A stretch of DNA of 64,000 nucleotides from CAZWVI01 sp964637165 (GTDB lineage Bacteria; Planctomycetota; UBA1135): contig CAZWVI010000007.1 of assembly GCA_964637165.1 (NCBI GenBank), positions 23,291 to 87,290 on the forward strand. Reading direction: 5' to 3'. Under the pieces are notes generated by a model. It saw nothing but the letters and a program-made list of their open reading frames with translations, was not told the DNA's origin and did no database searches. This document shows, piece after piece, positions 9,023 to 17,944 of this stretch. The position numbers were made by a program, and so were the translations under genes. The first letter of the stretch is position 1, and every line of letters begins with the position of its first letter.

Positions 9023-10381
9023 CTACTTGCCAATACAAAATCTGGCGAAAATACGGTCAAGCAAATCATCTGGAGTCAACTCGCCTAAAAGTTCGCCAAG
9101 CGGCCGCAAAACCTCGCGCAATTCCTCGGCGAGAATATCAGTCGGACACTGTTGCTGGTACATTTCGACAGCTCTGGTTAAAGCCTCAGCAGCCTGGTTA
9201 AGAGCGTTGGCTTGGAGTGTTGAACGATGTTGGCGCGCGGCTCCAACGCCGCTCCAGGCGCGTTGCTGCTGGGCGCACAGTCCCGCTAGTTCCGAAATCC
9301 AATCGGAGTCATTATTTGATGCCCACAGCTGTGGAATGTGGGCATATTTCGCCACCGTGGCCGCGCTAATTTGCCGACCACAATCGAGCTTGTTCCAAAT
9401 CAAAATACTTGGGCCAGCGTTTGGCAGCTCAGGAATTTCAGGGTCGGCTTGACTAGCATCGCTAACTAAAAGCCACAGGTCGGCATTTTCTTGAGCCGCG
9501 CGCACTTGGGCTGCTTGGTCGCGTTGGTCACAACTTTGCCCAGCACCGGGCAAGTCGGCCAACAGCACGGGAGTCGAAAAACTTGAATGTTGCCAAACAG
9601 CTTCCAGCCGGTCGCGAGTGGTTCCTGCCGTAGAACTAACCAATGCGTCCGTAGCCACCAAACGGTTAAAAATAGTTGTCTTTCCAACGTTTGGCTGCCC
9701 CCATAACTTAACCCTAAAACTTGCCGCAGAAGAATGCTGAACTTGACTGGAGCTGCGTGCCAATTCAAGTTCTTGTTGCGCCTTCATTAGTAAATCCTCA
9801 ACTTCAGCAACTTGCACATCTTGCGAATCACCTTCTTCAAAATCCAAGCTTGCCTCTAACTCCGACAAGGCATTAAACACTGCACCGCGCACTTGAGCAA
9901 GACAACTACCAAAAGTTCCACTCAACATTTGGGCAGCGGCACTGGCTTGTTGTTGATTATTACTTTCAACCAAATCGAGCACAGCGGCCGCTTGGCTCAA
10001 ATCCAACTTGCCATTTACAAATGCGCGACGAGTAAATTCTCCGGCCTCAGCTAAACGCACGCCGGCCTTTGCAAGACGCTGAACCAAGTGTTCTACAATT
10101 GGCGGCGACCCTTGCAAGTGCAATTCAATAACATCTTCGCCGGTCGCACTAGCTGGTGCCGGGAAAACCAGAACATGAGTTGAGACAAAGGCTCCTTCAC
10201 ACCATTCCATCTCAGTGCTAATGGCCTGCCGACGGGCTTGAATTGGTCCAATCCCCAACGGCAAAATTTTCGCAGAATTTTCAATTAATGAAAATCCACT
10301 CAAGCGAATGACCGCTCTCTCACTGGCGCCAACCGCAGTAGCTGGCGCGCAAATCCAATCTTTACTTGTTGCTGTTGGCAC
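9023..10381 (-). CDS. mnmE: tRNA uridine-5-carboxymethylaminomethyl modification GTPase MnmE
   Basis: With MnmG, MnmE modifies the wobble uridine (U34) of several tRNAs. At 452 residues it has the family length. The N-terminal folate-binding domain covers about 1-120, with the GEFTRRAFVNGKLDL hallmark at about 113-127. The GTPase domain has G1 GQPNVGKTT at 228-236, G2 TTRD at 254-257 and G4 NKLD at 330-333. The C-terminal helical domain ends in FCIGK, the Cys that the family requires. Odd point: G3 reads DLPG at 276-279 instead of the DTAG normally seen in MnmE, and the residues after it do not follow the usual GIR/ER pattern. It overlaps the end of yidC by 20 bases, preserving the common yidC-mnmE neighbourhood. 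No rnpA or rpmH is nearby. Confidence 0.93.
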   Translation of the reverse strand: MPTATSKDWICAPATAVGASERAVIRLSGFSLIENSAKILPLGIGPIQARRQAISTEMEWCEGAFVSTHVLVFPAPASATGEDVIELHLQGSPPIVEHLVQRLAKAGVRLAEAGEFTRRAFVNGKLDLSQAAAVLDLVESNNQQQASAAAQMLSGTFGSCLAQVRGAVFNALSELEASLDFEEGDSQDVQVAEVEDLLMKAQQELELARSSSQVQHSSAASFRVKLWGQPNVGKTTIFNRLVATDALVSSTAGTTRDRLEAVWQHSSFSTPVLLADLPGAGQSCDQRDQAAQVRAAQENADLWLLVSDASQADPEIPELPNAGPSILIWNKLDCGRQISAATVAKYAHIPQLWASNNDSDWISELAGLCAQQQRAWSGVGAARQHRSTLQANALNQAAEALTRAVEMYQQQCPTDILAEELREVLRPLGELLGELTPDDLLDRIFARFCIGK

Positions 10382-12368
10382 CCGGTACTGGCCAACGTTT
10401 CTTGATTACTTTTTGTTCAAAAATTCCTAGTGAACTTGAAGTAATCATGTAAAGCGACAAACCGGCCGCATAGTTGTAAAGCATCACGCCAAACATAATT
10501 GGCATGAAGGCCATCATTTTTTGCATTTGCGCTTGCTGCGGATCAGTTGGCTTCGGCATGGATCGCTGGTGCCAAACCCATAACACAATCATAATTAGCG
10601 GCAAGACGTTTAACCCAGTAACCGCACTAAGCAGCGGTAAATCTGTGAGTGGGCCACCAAAATCAATAAACGCATCTGGGCGCGAAAGGTCTTGAATCCA
10701 GAGCATGAATGGTTCATGACGCAACAAGATTGAACAGCGCAGCGCGGCGAACAATCCAATGAAGATTGGGAACTGCAACAAGATGGGCAAGCAACCGCCA
10801 AACGGTGGCGACAACTTATGTTCGCGATAAAGTTCCATCGTAAGCTGCTGCTTTTTCGTTGGGTCCTTTGCGTACTTTTCGTTAATTTTGGCCAACTGTG
10901 GCTTCAACTTGGCAACTTTCGCTTGATAAATAGCCATCTTAGTTTGCGAGCTTCGGTTAATCGGGAACATTAATCCGCGCACCAACATGGTCATTAAAAT
11001 AATTGCAAAGCCCCAGTTGCCAACAATCGAGTAAAAGAATTTAATAATCCATAAGATGGTTGGCGCAACCGCACCAGTGAAGAACATCCGATAAAAGAAT
11101 GAACCGCCAAAGTCAATATTGGTAATTACCGCATCAAGTGGACGAAACTTGGCGCGACTCAAAATATCTGGATCTTTAGGTCCGATATACCACTCGAAAT
11201 TTTGACTTTCAGTGGCAGCACCCGAGGTGCCAACGTGCAAATTAAATGCACCTGAGGCCGATGTACGGGTCCAGCTTCGGTCCCATTGGACCGCGGCTGC
11301 TTGCGACCAGACGCTGCGCCAACGGCGCACTTCAGATGCTTCTAGCCCAATTTCACTGGCAAGTTCATCGGCACTGGGCTGGCGACCCAACTTGGCTAGC
11401 AAAGCTACATCAGCATTAGCCACTAGGCCAAGTGACTCGCGCTCCGATTCAGTGAAAGGCTGTAGTAGTCCCTCCTCAAAGGCCACCGTGTCAAATAGTG
11501 CCTCGGCGCGAGCACCGCCAAATGCGCGATCCAGCGGGCGAATTACCGACAAGAAGTATTTCGATCCTTCTACCACAAATGCGAATTGACCATTCCACTT
11601 GTCGGCATTGGCACGATTAGACGGAAGCGATCCACTCGGATGGTAAACCTCGACCTCATCGACTTTGTCGAATTCCAGACGGGCGGCTCCAGCGTAGGGA
11701 TTTTGATAAAAAGTATCCGGTTCGGCGATGATTCCACCGCCAGTCGCAAGCCGGAAACCGAGGTCGCCGACCACGCTTTTTTCAATTCCTTCAGTTGGAG
11801 TTGCGCTGACTTGCAAGCTAACCATGCGTTGCACATCATCGGCCTCGCCGTCAAGACCGAGCGCTGAAGACAAGCTAATCGACTTAGTTATTTTCACCCC
11901 AGTTGGGGTGGTCAAAGTGAATAACACATTTTGTGCATTCGCTTGTTCGACTTGCCATTCGGCGGCATCTAATTCGACCCCAAGTTGGCCAGCCGGCTCT
12001 ACCAAGCGCAAGCCATCACGCCGGCGGTGGTGTTGATTGCGCGCTTTTTCGCCAGCGACTGGCGGCTGGGCTTTCACCGACTGCAGTAAAGTCAACCAAT
12101 CATCAGGATTTTCTGAAACACCATTGTGCTCGCTGAAATCTTTCAGTTGGGCTTTAACACAACCGGCACCTTGAGTACTCCATTCGGTATAGAGTAAATC
12201 GTTTTCTAACACTATGATTTGCTCGGCAAATTCAGCGGTGTCAAAATTTTCAATGTGCGAGCCTATTATTTGTTCACTTGGTTGAGTTGTATCGCCAGTA
12301 CAAGTACGGAACACAAACATGGCCAGTAGGCCCCAAACCAAGAGAGTTAGCAGTGAGCGGTTTTTCAT
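10362..12368 (-). CDS. yidC: Membrane protein insertase YidC
   Basis: YidC inserts and folds inner-membrane proteins, alone or with the Sec translocon. The 668-residue protein has an N-terminal transmembrane anchor (LLTLLVWGLLAMFVF), a large periplasmic beta-sandwich domain to about 420, and the conserved Oxa1-type core. The core begins with the hydrophobic hairpin around FFTGAVAPTILWIIKFFY and includes the helix with the functional Arg (MTMLVRGLMFPINRSSQ). A cytoplasmic lysine-rich hairpin follows (KLKPQLAKINEKYAKDPTKK), then the remaining helices with PPFGGCLPILLQFPIFIGLF. It is longer than the roughly 550-residue E. coli protein because of the periplasmic domain. The gene follows a phosphoesterase by 4 bases and overlaps mnmE, so the three are probably one operon. 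Confidence 0.96.
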   Translation of the reverse strand: MKNRSLLTLLVWGLLAMFVFRTCTGDTTQPSEQIIGSHIENFDTAEFAEQIIVLENDLLYTEWSTQGAGCVKAQLKDFSEHNGVSENPDDWLTLLQSVKAQPPVAGEKARNQHHRRRDGLRLVEPAGQLGVELDAAEWQVEQANAQNVLFTLTTPTGVKITKSISLSSALGLDGEADDVQRMVSLQVSATPTEGIEKSVVGDLGFRLATGGGIIAEPDTFYQNPYAGAARLEFDKVDEVEVYHPSGSLPSNRANADKWNGQFAFVVEGSKYFLSVIRPLDRAFGGARAEALFDTVAFEEGLLQPFTESERESLGLVANADVALLAKLGRQPSADELASEIGLEASEVRRWRSVWSQAAAVQWDRSWTRTSASGAFNLHVGTSGAATESQNFEWYIGPKDPDILSRAKFRPLDAVITNIDFGGSFFYRMFFTGAVAPTILWIIKFFYSIVGNWGFAIILMTMLVRGLMFPINRSSQTKMAIYQAKVAKLKPQLAKINEKYAKDPTKKQQLTMELYREHKLSPPFGGCLPILLQFPIFIGLFAALRCSILLRHEPFMLWIQDLSRPDAFIDFGGPLTDLPLLSAVTGLNVLPLIMIVLWVWHQRSMPKPTDPQQAQMQKMMAFMPIMFGVMLYNYAAGLSLYMITSSSLGIFEQKVIKKRWPVPGANSNK

Positions 12369-12372
12369 CTAT

Positions 12373-13164
12373 TTAACGCCCGGCAAGCAGGCGGTCGCCA
12401 AGGGTATTAGGCAACTCAGGGGTTTCTATGATGCGCGCGCGAGCGGCTTCAACATCGTATTCAACGCGGCGCCAGCGAATGCTTTCACCATCGAACAGAG
12501 CATAACAAGCGCGTGGGTCTCCATCGCGCGGTTGGCCAACTGAGCCAACGTTGATTAAATATCGGGCCTCGTCTTCTAATTGCAATTCACTTGCAAGAGC
12601 GTTAGCTCGGACAAATTTTTCACCCTGCTTAAACCAGCCGGGGTGATGAGTATGGCCATAAAAGCATAATCGCTGCGCAGACTTTTCAAAATTCGCCTCT
12701 AGTTGCCCGGCGCGCGAGTCGGCATTTGGCAATAAGTACTCAGAAAGCGGTTCGCATGGCGATGCATGCACTAACAACATCTCTTCACCACCGTCGTAGC
12801 GTAAAGTTTGAATCGCGTGCAAGTCGCCGAGCCAATCCCAAATCGCCCAATTTTTTTCGAGCTCTGGGTCGAGGGCGGTGCGGGTGAAATCGATTGCCGC
12901 TAAAGCGCGATCGTTAAAACCAAAAGCAGCTTGGTCGTCCAATAATGCGGCATCGTGATTTCCGAGCAGACACAAACCACAACGTTGGCGAATTATGTTT
13001 ACCACCGCAAAAGGTTGCGCGCCGTATCCGACCACGTCTCCTAAGCAAACAACATCGGATACGCCTTGCGCATCGATATCGCGCAAAGTCGCTTCCAATG
13101 CCTCAAGGTTGGCATGGACGTCAGAGATTAGAGCTAACAAGGGTTTTATTGCGAGTTGCCACAA
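12373..13164 (-). CDS. Calcineurin-like metallophosphoesterase (YfcE/MJ0936 type)
   Basis: The protein is 263 residues with all calcineurin-type metal motifs in order: DVHAN near residue 15, GDVVGYG near 42, GNHD near 67 and GHTHHP near 172. The compact single domain and the DVHANLEALEA start match the cytoplasmic YfcE/MJ0936 group, which hydrolyse phosphodiesters, sometimes cyclic nucleotides. The biological substrate is not deducible. The longest frame uses a TTG at 13164 (MWQLAIKPLLALISD). The fold begins immediately, so little choice of start remains. It is the first gene of a probable phosphoesterase-yidC-mnmE operon. Confidence 0.85.
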   Translation of the reverse strand: MWQLAIKPLLALISDVHANLEALEATLRDIDAQGVSDVVCLGDVVGYGAQPFAVVNIIRQRCGLCLLGNHDAALLDDQAAFGFNDRALAAIDFTRTALDPELEKNWAIWDWLGDLHAIQTLRYDGGEEMLLVHASPCEPLSEYLLPNADSRAGQLEANFEKSAQRLCFYGHTHHPGWFKQGEKFVRANALASELQLEDEARYLINVGSVGQPRDGDPRACYALFDGESIRWRRVEYDVEAARARIIETPELPNTLGDRLLAGR

Positions 13165-13245
13165 CTAGGAGGTATCCTGAGGCAACTTAGCCTTGCATTG
13201 TCCTGTTCTCCCCCCTTCCCTGCAAGCATTGCTAGACATTCCATC

Positions 13246-14193
13246 ATGATTGTTTCACTAATCCTCGCCCACGCCATAAATCTGCCTTTTCCACAAGAAT
13301 TGCAAGAGCCAGAAGCCCTGCCGGCCGGCTCGGTGGCACGCCTTAACGAACAGCTGGTCAGCCGTAGTGACTATCTAGACTTTCTGTATTTACGCTTTGG
13401 AAAACGTGCGATCGAAGAATATTTGGGCGAACTGCTACTCGCAGAAGAAGCCGCGGAATATGGGATTTCAGTGAGCGCGGAAGAAGTTGCAACAATCGTC
13501 AAGCAACGTGAAGATGCCGCGCGAGCCAACCCCCGACCCGACAGCTTCGATGATGAGCTAAAGCGCAATGGTCAAAACTTGGCGATGTACCGAGCGGCGG
13601 CGAGTTCTGAAATTCGCAAAGAATTACTTTTAAATCGCTTGGTAATAATGACGCGAGTCATCACTGACCAACGCCTTGAACAAGCTTTTGAAATAAAATA
13701 TGGCGCTGGTGGGCGCAGAATGAAGGTGCGCCATATCGTGATTATGCCTAATGTGTTGCGTGCTGAAAAATTGCGCGCCGGCGTCAAACCTAACGATATT
13801 AATCTTGAAGAGTTACACAGCAAGGCCGAACAAATCGCTGCGGACATCAAGACCGAACTCGATGCCGGAGGGGATTTCGCGAGCACCGCAGCATTAAAAT
13901 CACATGACCGCGTCACCAAAGACCGCGGTGGCGAGTTATTAAATTACAACGGCCGCCTTTACGGCCCAAGTTTTTACGACACCATAGCCAACTTAGAACT
14001 CAATAAAACTTCCAAAGTGATTAAGACTGGAGCAGGTTATCACGTAGCTCAAGTAGTCGAGCGAAGCATTACCAAACTTGACGATGTGCGTGCCGAATTA
14101 TCAAAAGAAATATTAGCCAGTGAAGCAACCTGGCAAGAGAAAAATGCGCTCCTACAAGCTTTGCGTGGCAAGGCTAAAGTTCAAGTTTGGTAG
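13246..14193 (+). CDS. Exported parvulin-type peptidyl-prolyl isomerase (SurA/PrsA-like)
   Basis: I choose the ATG at 13246 (315 residues), because it starts a hydrophobic leader (MIVSLILAHAINLPF); the frame is open 90 bases further upstream. After the leader comes an N-terminal SurA-like helical region to about residue 170. A parvulin domain follows, recognised by RRMKVRHIVI at its start, the GGDFASTAALKSHD segment, the RGGELLNYNGRLYGPSFYD loop and the GAGYHVAQVVERS strand. A C-terminal helix closes the protein. It probably assists folding of exported proteins in the periplasm. An AGGAGG at 13167-13172 sits too far upstream to serve the chosen start. The 3' end overlaps the convergent nadD by 13 bases. 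Confidence 0.82.
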   Translation: MIVSLILAHAINLPFPQELQEPEALPAGSVARLNEQLVSRSDYLDFLYLRFGKRAIEEYLGELLLAEEAAEYGISVSAEEVATIVKQREDAARANPRPDSFDDELKRNGQNLAMYRAAASSEIRKELLLNRLVIMTRVITDQRLEQAFEIKYGAGGRRMKVRHIVIMPNVLRAEKLRAGVKPNDINLEELHSKAEQIAADIKTELDAGGDFASTAALKSHDRVTKDRGGELLNYNGRLYGPSFYDTIANLELNKTSKVIKTGAGYHVAQVVERSITKLDDVRAELSKEILASEATWQEKNALLQALRGKAKVQVW

Positions 14194-14759
14194 AGCTTGC
14201 GGCGTTTAATTTCCGCGAGCACGGTTTTGGGCAACTTGTCCGTGCACTCACTGTTCGTGCTTAGAGCCTGACGAATCGCCGTAGCTTCAATATCCACCAA
14301 AGGCATTTCGAGCATTTGCCCGCCACCTTCCCAAATCACTGTTTCCCAGTTTCTACGCGGCACGAATACAAAATCAACCAACTCTTTTATGCGCGGTAAA
14401 TTTCGCCAGCTAGGCAAGTGTGATTGCGAATCGCCACCCAACACTAAAGACAAGCGCGCGGCAGGGTTTTGTTGTTGTAACTCTTCTAAGGTGTCGACCG
14501 TATAGGAAGGGCCTTGACGTTCGACTTCAGCACGGTTTAATATTTCATCGCTGCGATTGGCGATAGCAAGTTCAATCAAGACACAGCGTGCATCACCAGA
14601 AGTTGGAGCTTGGGCCAATTTATGTGGTGCGTGCCCAGCCGGAATCCACATAAAAAGATCGGGCTTTAATTGTTGACGTACCGCATCGGCGACCGCGAGG
14701 TGGCCATTATGAATCGGGTCAAATGACCCTCCATAAATAGCGATGTGTTTAAACATCAA
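14181..14759 (-). CDS. nadD: Nicotinate-nucleotide adenylyltransferase
   Basis: NadD joins nicotinate mononucleotide with ATP to form deamido-NAD in NAD synthesis. The 192-residue length is normal. The nucleotidyltransferase signature GGSFDPIHNGHL is at residues 10-21. The substrate-binding run EVERQGPSYTVDTL follows at about 78-91, and LGGDS at about 107-111. The C-terminal motif normally written SSTxIR reads IEATAIR here. Residues that usually contact the ATP phosphates are therefore changed, though the Arg is kept. The gene starts inside the last codons of hisS (4-base ATGA overlap), so the two are translationally coupled. Confidence 0.92.
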   Translation of the reverse strand: MMFKHIAIYGGSFDPIHNGHLAVADAVRQQLKPDLFMWIPAGHAPHKLAQAPTSGDARCVLIELAIANRSDEILNRAEVERQGPSYTVDTLEELQQQNPAARLSLVLGGDSQSHLPSWRNLPRIKELVDFVFVPRRNWETVIWEGGGQMLEMPLVDIEATAIRQALSTNSECTDKLPKTVLAEIKRRKLYQT

Positions 14760-16054
14760 GTTTTAGTTAAGTGCGCAAGAACCTCGTCAAGGCTGATTGT
14801 TTGCTCTTGACGGTCGGCCATATTGCGCATTACGACTTGTTGATTGGCACGCTCTTCGGGCCCGGTAACTAGCACAACTTTGGCCCCTAATTTAGTCGCC
14901 TCTTTAAATTGAGCTTTTGCCGATTTGTTACGGAAATCTAATTCGACACCAGCAAGGCCGGCGGCGCGCAAGCGACCTGCCAAAGCAAGAGTGGCGGCGC
15001 GATCTTCGGCACCGATGGCGACACAATAAATTTCGGCTCCAAGTTCATTGCGAAAGTCAGCAAGTTGATCTTCGGTCGGCAAGTTGATTTCCGCCATCGC
15101 AAGTTGCGCCGGGGTAAATCCAATTGCAAATCCAACCGCAGGAGTAGCAACACCTCCGACCTCTTCGACAAGACCGTCGTAACGACCGCCTCCACATAAA
15201 GCTGAACGTGCACCGAGCGGCGGGTAGTGAATTTCAAAAACTGTGCGCGAGTAGTAATCTAGGCCACGGACAATTGAGGGGTCTTCCACCGGCTTTCGGC
15301 CCAAAGCAGCAAGTCCTGCCAGGAATTCGGCGTGGTGCTGAGCTGACTGTGGGGCCATGAATTCAGCCAATTTTGGATACTTCTGGCTCAATTCTCGACA
15401 TTTGACATTATTGCAATCCAACAGCCGGAAAACATTTCGCTCAAAGCGGTTACGGCAATCGTCACAGCGTTCACTCAAGCTGTCGGCAAAGTGCTTTTTA
15501 AGGGCAGCACGCCAGTTATCACGGTCGCAAGGGTCCCCCATGGTGTTGATTCGCACCTCAAGTTGGCTGTCAAATCCAAGATTTTCGAAAAAGCGCATCG
15601 CTAAATCGACAATTTCAGCGTCGAGCAGTGGATTTTCTGAGCCAAATGCCTCAATTCCAAATTGGGTAAATTGACGGTCGCGGCCCTTTTGTGGGCGCTC
15701 GTAGCGAAACATAGGACCCAGATAGAACCACTTCTGCAGTGGGTTTGTCTTCGCGTAACCACCTTGCACATAGGCTCTTGCGGCTGAGGCCGTGCCCTCT
15801 GGGCGAAATGTATGGGAGGCACTCCCTTCGGCACGCGGCGGCACGGTGAACATTTCTTTCTCCACCACGTCGGAGCTTTCGCCCAAGGAACGTGAAAAAA
15901 GTCTGGTTTCCTCGAACAGTGGGGTGCGTATTTCACTGTAGCGATAGGAACGCGCCAACTTACGGGCGACATTTTCCATGTATCGCACCGTGACCAGGTC
16001 TTCTGGCAAAAGGTCGCGGGTCCCGCGAGGAGCTTGGTAGGCGTCGGATGCCAT
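14756..16054 (-). CDS. hisS: Histidine--tRNA ligase
   Basis: This is a class II aminoacyl-tRNA synthetase charging tRNA-His. The 432-residue length fits the bacterial family. Visible landmarks are APRGTRDLLPED at the start and RPEGTASAARAYV (motif 2 region) at about 85-97. Also present are the histidine-specific RGLDYYSRTVFEI at about 262-274 and GGGRYDGLVEEVGG at about 287-300. A C-terminal anticodon-binding domain runs from about 335 to the end. The start ATG at 16054 is 121 bases from the divergent small lipoprotein gene. nadD follows with a 4-base overlap. Confidence 0.96.
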   Translation of the reverse strand: MASDAYQAPRGTRDLLPEDLVTVRYMENVARKLARSYRYSEIRTPLFEETRLFSRSLGESSDVVEKEMFTVPPRAEGSASHTFRPEGTASAARAYVQGGYAKTNPLQKWFYLGPMFRYERPQKGRDRQFTQFGIEAFGSENPLLDAEIVDLAMRFFENLGFDSQLEVRINTMGDPCDRDNWRAALKKHFADSLSERCDDCRNRFERNVFRLLDCNNVKCRELSQKYPKLAEFMAPQSAQHHAEFLAGLAALGRKPVEDPSIVRGLDYYSRTVFEIHYPPLGARSALCGGGRYDGLVEEVGGVATPAVGFAIGFTPAQLAMAEINLPTEDQLADFRNELGAEIYCVAIGAEDRAATLALAGRLRAAGLAGVELDFRNKSAKAQFKEATKLGAKVVLVTGPEERANQQVVMRNMADRQEQTISLDEVLAHLTKT

Positions 16055-16107
16055 CTTGACTAACAGGATAACTCGGCGGCTCTTTCCTCCCTACTTCTAG
16101 TCGACCG

Positions 16108-16136
16108 TTGACTGAACCACTCCAGAAGATTACATT
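16108..16136 (+). promoter_or_regulatory. Sigma-70-like promoter for the small lipoprotein gene
   Basis: TTGACT at 16108-16113 and TACATT at 16131-16136 are separated by exactly 17 bases. Transcription would begin about 16143, leaving a leader of about 33 bases before the ATG at 16176. Confidence 0.55.
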
Positions 16137-16175
16137 CCCTCTGTCTGAGGATGCCCTCGACCCCCCATCGATTAA

Positions 16176-16460
16176 ATGAAGCGACTCCGCCTCCTTGCCG
16201 TTCTTAGCCTCGCCGTAATGGCGCTTGGCTTTGGTTCCTGTACTCGTTCAATCACGACTGACGTGAGCCAAAAAGGGCAAGTCGTCAGCCGCGACTCTGG
16301 CCATGTACTGGATTCTTTCAACAAATACTTCCTGAACTACGACGCTGACGATCCTTACACCGAGGACTGGAATGTGCTTAAGCGTGACAGCAATCATGTT
16401 TACGATTTAGCTTCCAAGATGCTGCTAAACCACAATCCAGACGACCCGACTCTCGATTAA
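16176..16460 (+). CDS. Small lipoprotein with a duplicated RDSxHVxD motif
   Basis: The protein is 94 residues with a lipoprotein signal ending LGFGSC at Cys22, so the mature protein is only about 73 residues. I do not recognise the family. The mature part is made of two similar halves. The first (about residues 38-61) has RDSGHVLDSF, then KYFLN and DADDP. The second (about 69-91) has RDSNHVYDLA, then KMLLN and NPDDP. The Arg-Asp-Ser-x-His-Val-x-Asp core and Lys-x-x-Leu-Asn-x(3)-Asp-Asp-Pro end are shared. It has its own promoter and is closed by a strong terminator, so it looks like an independently and perhaps highly expressed envelope protein. Its function is unknown. Confidence 0.75.
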   Translation: MKRLRLLAVLSLAVMALGFGSCTRSITTDVSQKGQVVSRDSGHVLDSFNKYFLNYDADDPYTEDWNVLKRDSNHVYDLASKMLLNHNPDDPTLD

Positions 16461-16480
16461 TTTATTAACTAATCGAAACC

Positions 16481-16517
16481 AAAAGAGTTCAGAGTTAATT
16501 CTCTGAACTCTTTTTTT
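16481..16517. terminator. Bidirectional rho-independent terminator
   Basis: An 11-base-pair perfect stem (AGAGTTCAGAG at 16484-16494, CTCTGAACTCT at 16501-16511) encloses loop TTAATT. It is followed by a T run on the plus strand and preceded by an A run that serves the minus strand. It sits between two convergent genes. Confidence 0.9.
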
Positions 16518-17196
16518 ATTCCAACAAGCGTTTAAGTCGCGGAATAATCATTGCGCAATATTTGTCAGCTGCATAATGGTGGTCGCTTTTATCGAGGTTC
16601 AATAAGCGGTCAGCAACCAGACCATTGGCGCCCAAAGATTGTTCATCCATGTCCCAAAACTCAATATTATTTGCCCGGCAAAACTGCTTCATCATTCCGT
16701 TAAATTGCAAAGTTAGATTGGTGCGCGCGACTTGAGAGGCTTTTACCGATCGCCGCGCATTGGCAACATTGCCAACATAATCTCCGTCCTTCAAAGTTGG
16801 TAGTGGCGCACTCATGCAAACCACTTTGGTGCTTTCCTTTAAAGACAACAGCAAGGCTTGATAATTGTCCACTGCACGTTGCAACATATCAGCTACCGAT
16901 ATTTGATGTTTCTCAGCTCGATACCAAATTACAAATCCAGTATCAACTTCGCCGATTTGAACAATTGTGATGGCCGATTTGATACGACCAAGGTGTTCAT
17001 CGAAAGAAACCCGCGCTTGGGTTTTGGAATTTGGATTAGCCAATCCAGACAAAGTTGCGCCGCTAACCGACATCACTGAAAATTTATAGCCAGGCAAGGC
17101 CTTTGCTATTAATTGATTGGCAAAAATCGCCGCGTGCGAATCACCCAAAACCGCAATGGTCTGGGGAAACAGGCGATTCCACATGGTCTTAAACAT
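16516..17196 (-). CDS. SGNH/GDSL-like hydrolase
   Basis: The protein is 226 residues. The N-terminal block AVLGDSHAAIF at about 15-25 is the GDSx block I with the candidate nucleophile Ser. SVSGATLSG near 43-51 provides the oxyanion Gly, and DHHYA near 208-212 places a His where block V is expected. The central IVQIGEVDTGFV segment, rather than the usual G-x-N-D, matches an SGNH branch often found near polysaccharide or glycosyltransferase genes. A role in removing or transferring acyl groups from a carbohydrate is a guess. No signal peptide is obvious, so it probably works in the cytoplasm. It starts 19 bases from the divergent coiled-coil lipoprotein and ends at a shared terminator. Confidence 0.68.
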   Translation of the reverse strand: MFKTMWNRLFPQTIAVLGDSHAAIFANQLIAKALPGYKFSVMSVSGATLSGLANPNSKTQARVSFDEHLGRIKSAITIVQIGEVDTGFVIWYRAEKHQISVADMLQRAVDNYQALLLSLKESTKVVCMSAPLPTLKDGDYVGNVANARRSVKASQVARTNLTLQFNGMMKQFCRANNIEFWDMDEQSLGANGLVADRLLNLDKSDHHYAADKYCAMIIPRLKRLLE

Positions 17197-17215
17197 TTAT
17201 CGCTATGATAACACC

Positions 17216-17944
17216 ATGAAACCATTCCTACCCATGTTGCTGTTAGTGAGCTTGCTAGGCGCCTGCTCGACTATTCACGTTCAACCAGAAGTTCTTGATG
17301 AAGAAATTTTAGACACCGATGAAAGTGGTGAAGATTTATGGACAGAAGATGTTGATGAAATCAATAGTGAAAAGCTGGAAGAACTTGAAGATGCGCGGCG
17401 TGAATTGCATTTACTTATTATTCAAACTGAATTCAGCCTTAGAAGCAACGAGTTAGATTTAATTGAAGCTGAAGAAGCGCTCGATGAAGCTCGGCGGGCA
17501 TTGCGTTTACATATGAGTATTGAAATGCCGCGACAAATCGAGAACGCCGAACAATCCTTAGCCTATCAAGTTAATTCGCTAAAGAATGCTGAAGATGAAT
17601 TGGCCCAACTCGAACAACTTTATGGTGATGCCGAGTTTGCCGAAGCAACTGCTGAAATCGTAATTGGTCGCGCCCGCCGTTCGCTTGAAATGGAGCGCAT
17701 TGACATGCGCCATGAAGAAGAAGATTTGCGCAATTTGCACAAATATGAATTACCCCAAGCAATTATTTCTTTAGAGCGCGATATCCGCCGCGCGGAGCTT
17801 GAGCTGGAAGGTGCACGGGTCGAAATGGAAGTTGCCGAAATTGAAGCCGCCCATGAAATCGGTCAAGCTGAAGATGCGCTTTCTCAACTTGAAGAAGACT
17901 TGGGTGTTGATGAAGATGAAATCCAAGAAGAGGACGAAGATTAG
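17216..17944 (+). CDS. Acidic coiled-coil lipoprotein
   Basis: From the ATG at 17216 (MKPFLPMLLLV) the protein has 242 residues and a clear lipobox LLGAC at about residues 14-18. An earlier in-frame ATG at 17117 would bury the signal and overlap the divergent gene. The mature protein opens with an acidic linker (DEEILDTDESGEDLWTEDVDE) and then consists of long heptad-like helices rich in Glu, Leu, Ala and Arg. It ends in an Asp/Glu tail (EEDED). No catalytic motif is visible. It probably forms a rod or trimer attached to the outer membrane, but nothing more can be said. Its TAG stop shares a G with the GTG start of the next gene, so the two are translated together. Confidence 0.7.
   Translation: MKPFLPMLLLVSLLGACSTIHVQPEVLDEEILDTDESGEDLWTEDVDEINSEKLEELEDARRELHLLIIQTEFSLRSNELDLIEAEEALDEARRALRLHMSIEMPRQIENAEQSLAYQVNSLKNAEDELAQLEQLYGDAEFAEATAEIVIGRARRSLEMERIDMRHEEEDLRNLHKYELPQAIISLERDIRRAELELEGARVEMEVAEIEAAHEIGQAEDALSQLEEDLGVDEDEIQEEDED

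Noticed and set aside
13167..13172. AGGAGG as ribosome-binding site of the parvulin gene.
   Set aside because: No standard start codon lies 5-9 bases downstream, and a start there would place about 23 non-signal residues ahead of the leader peptide.
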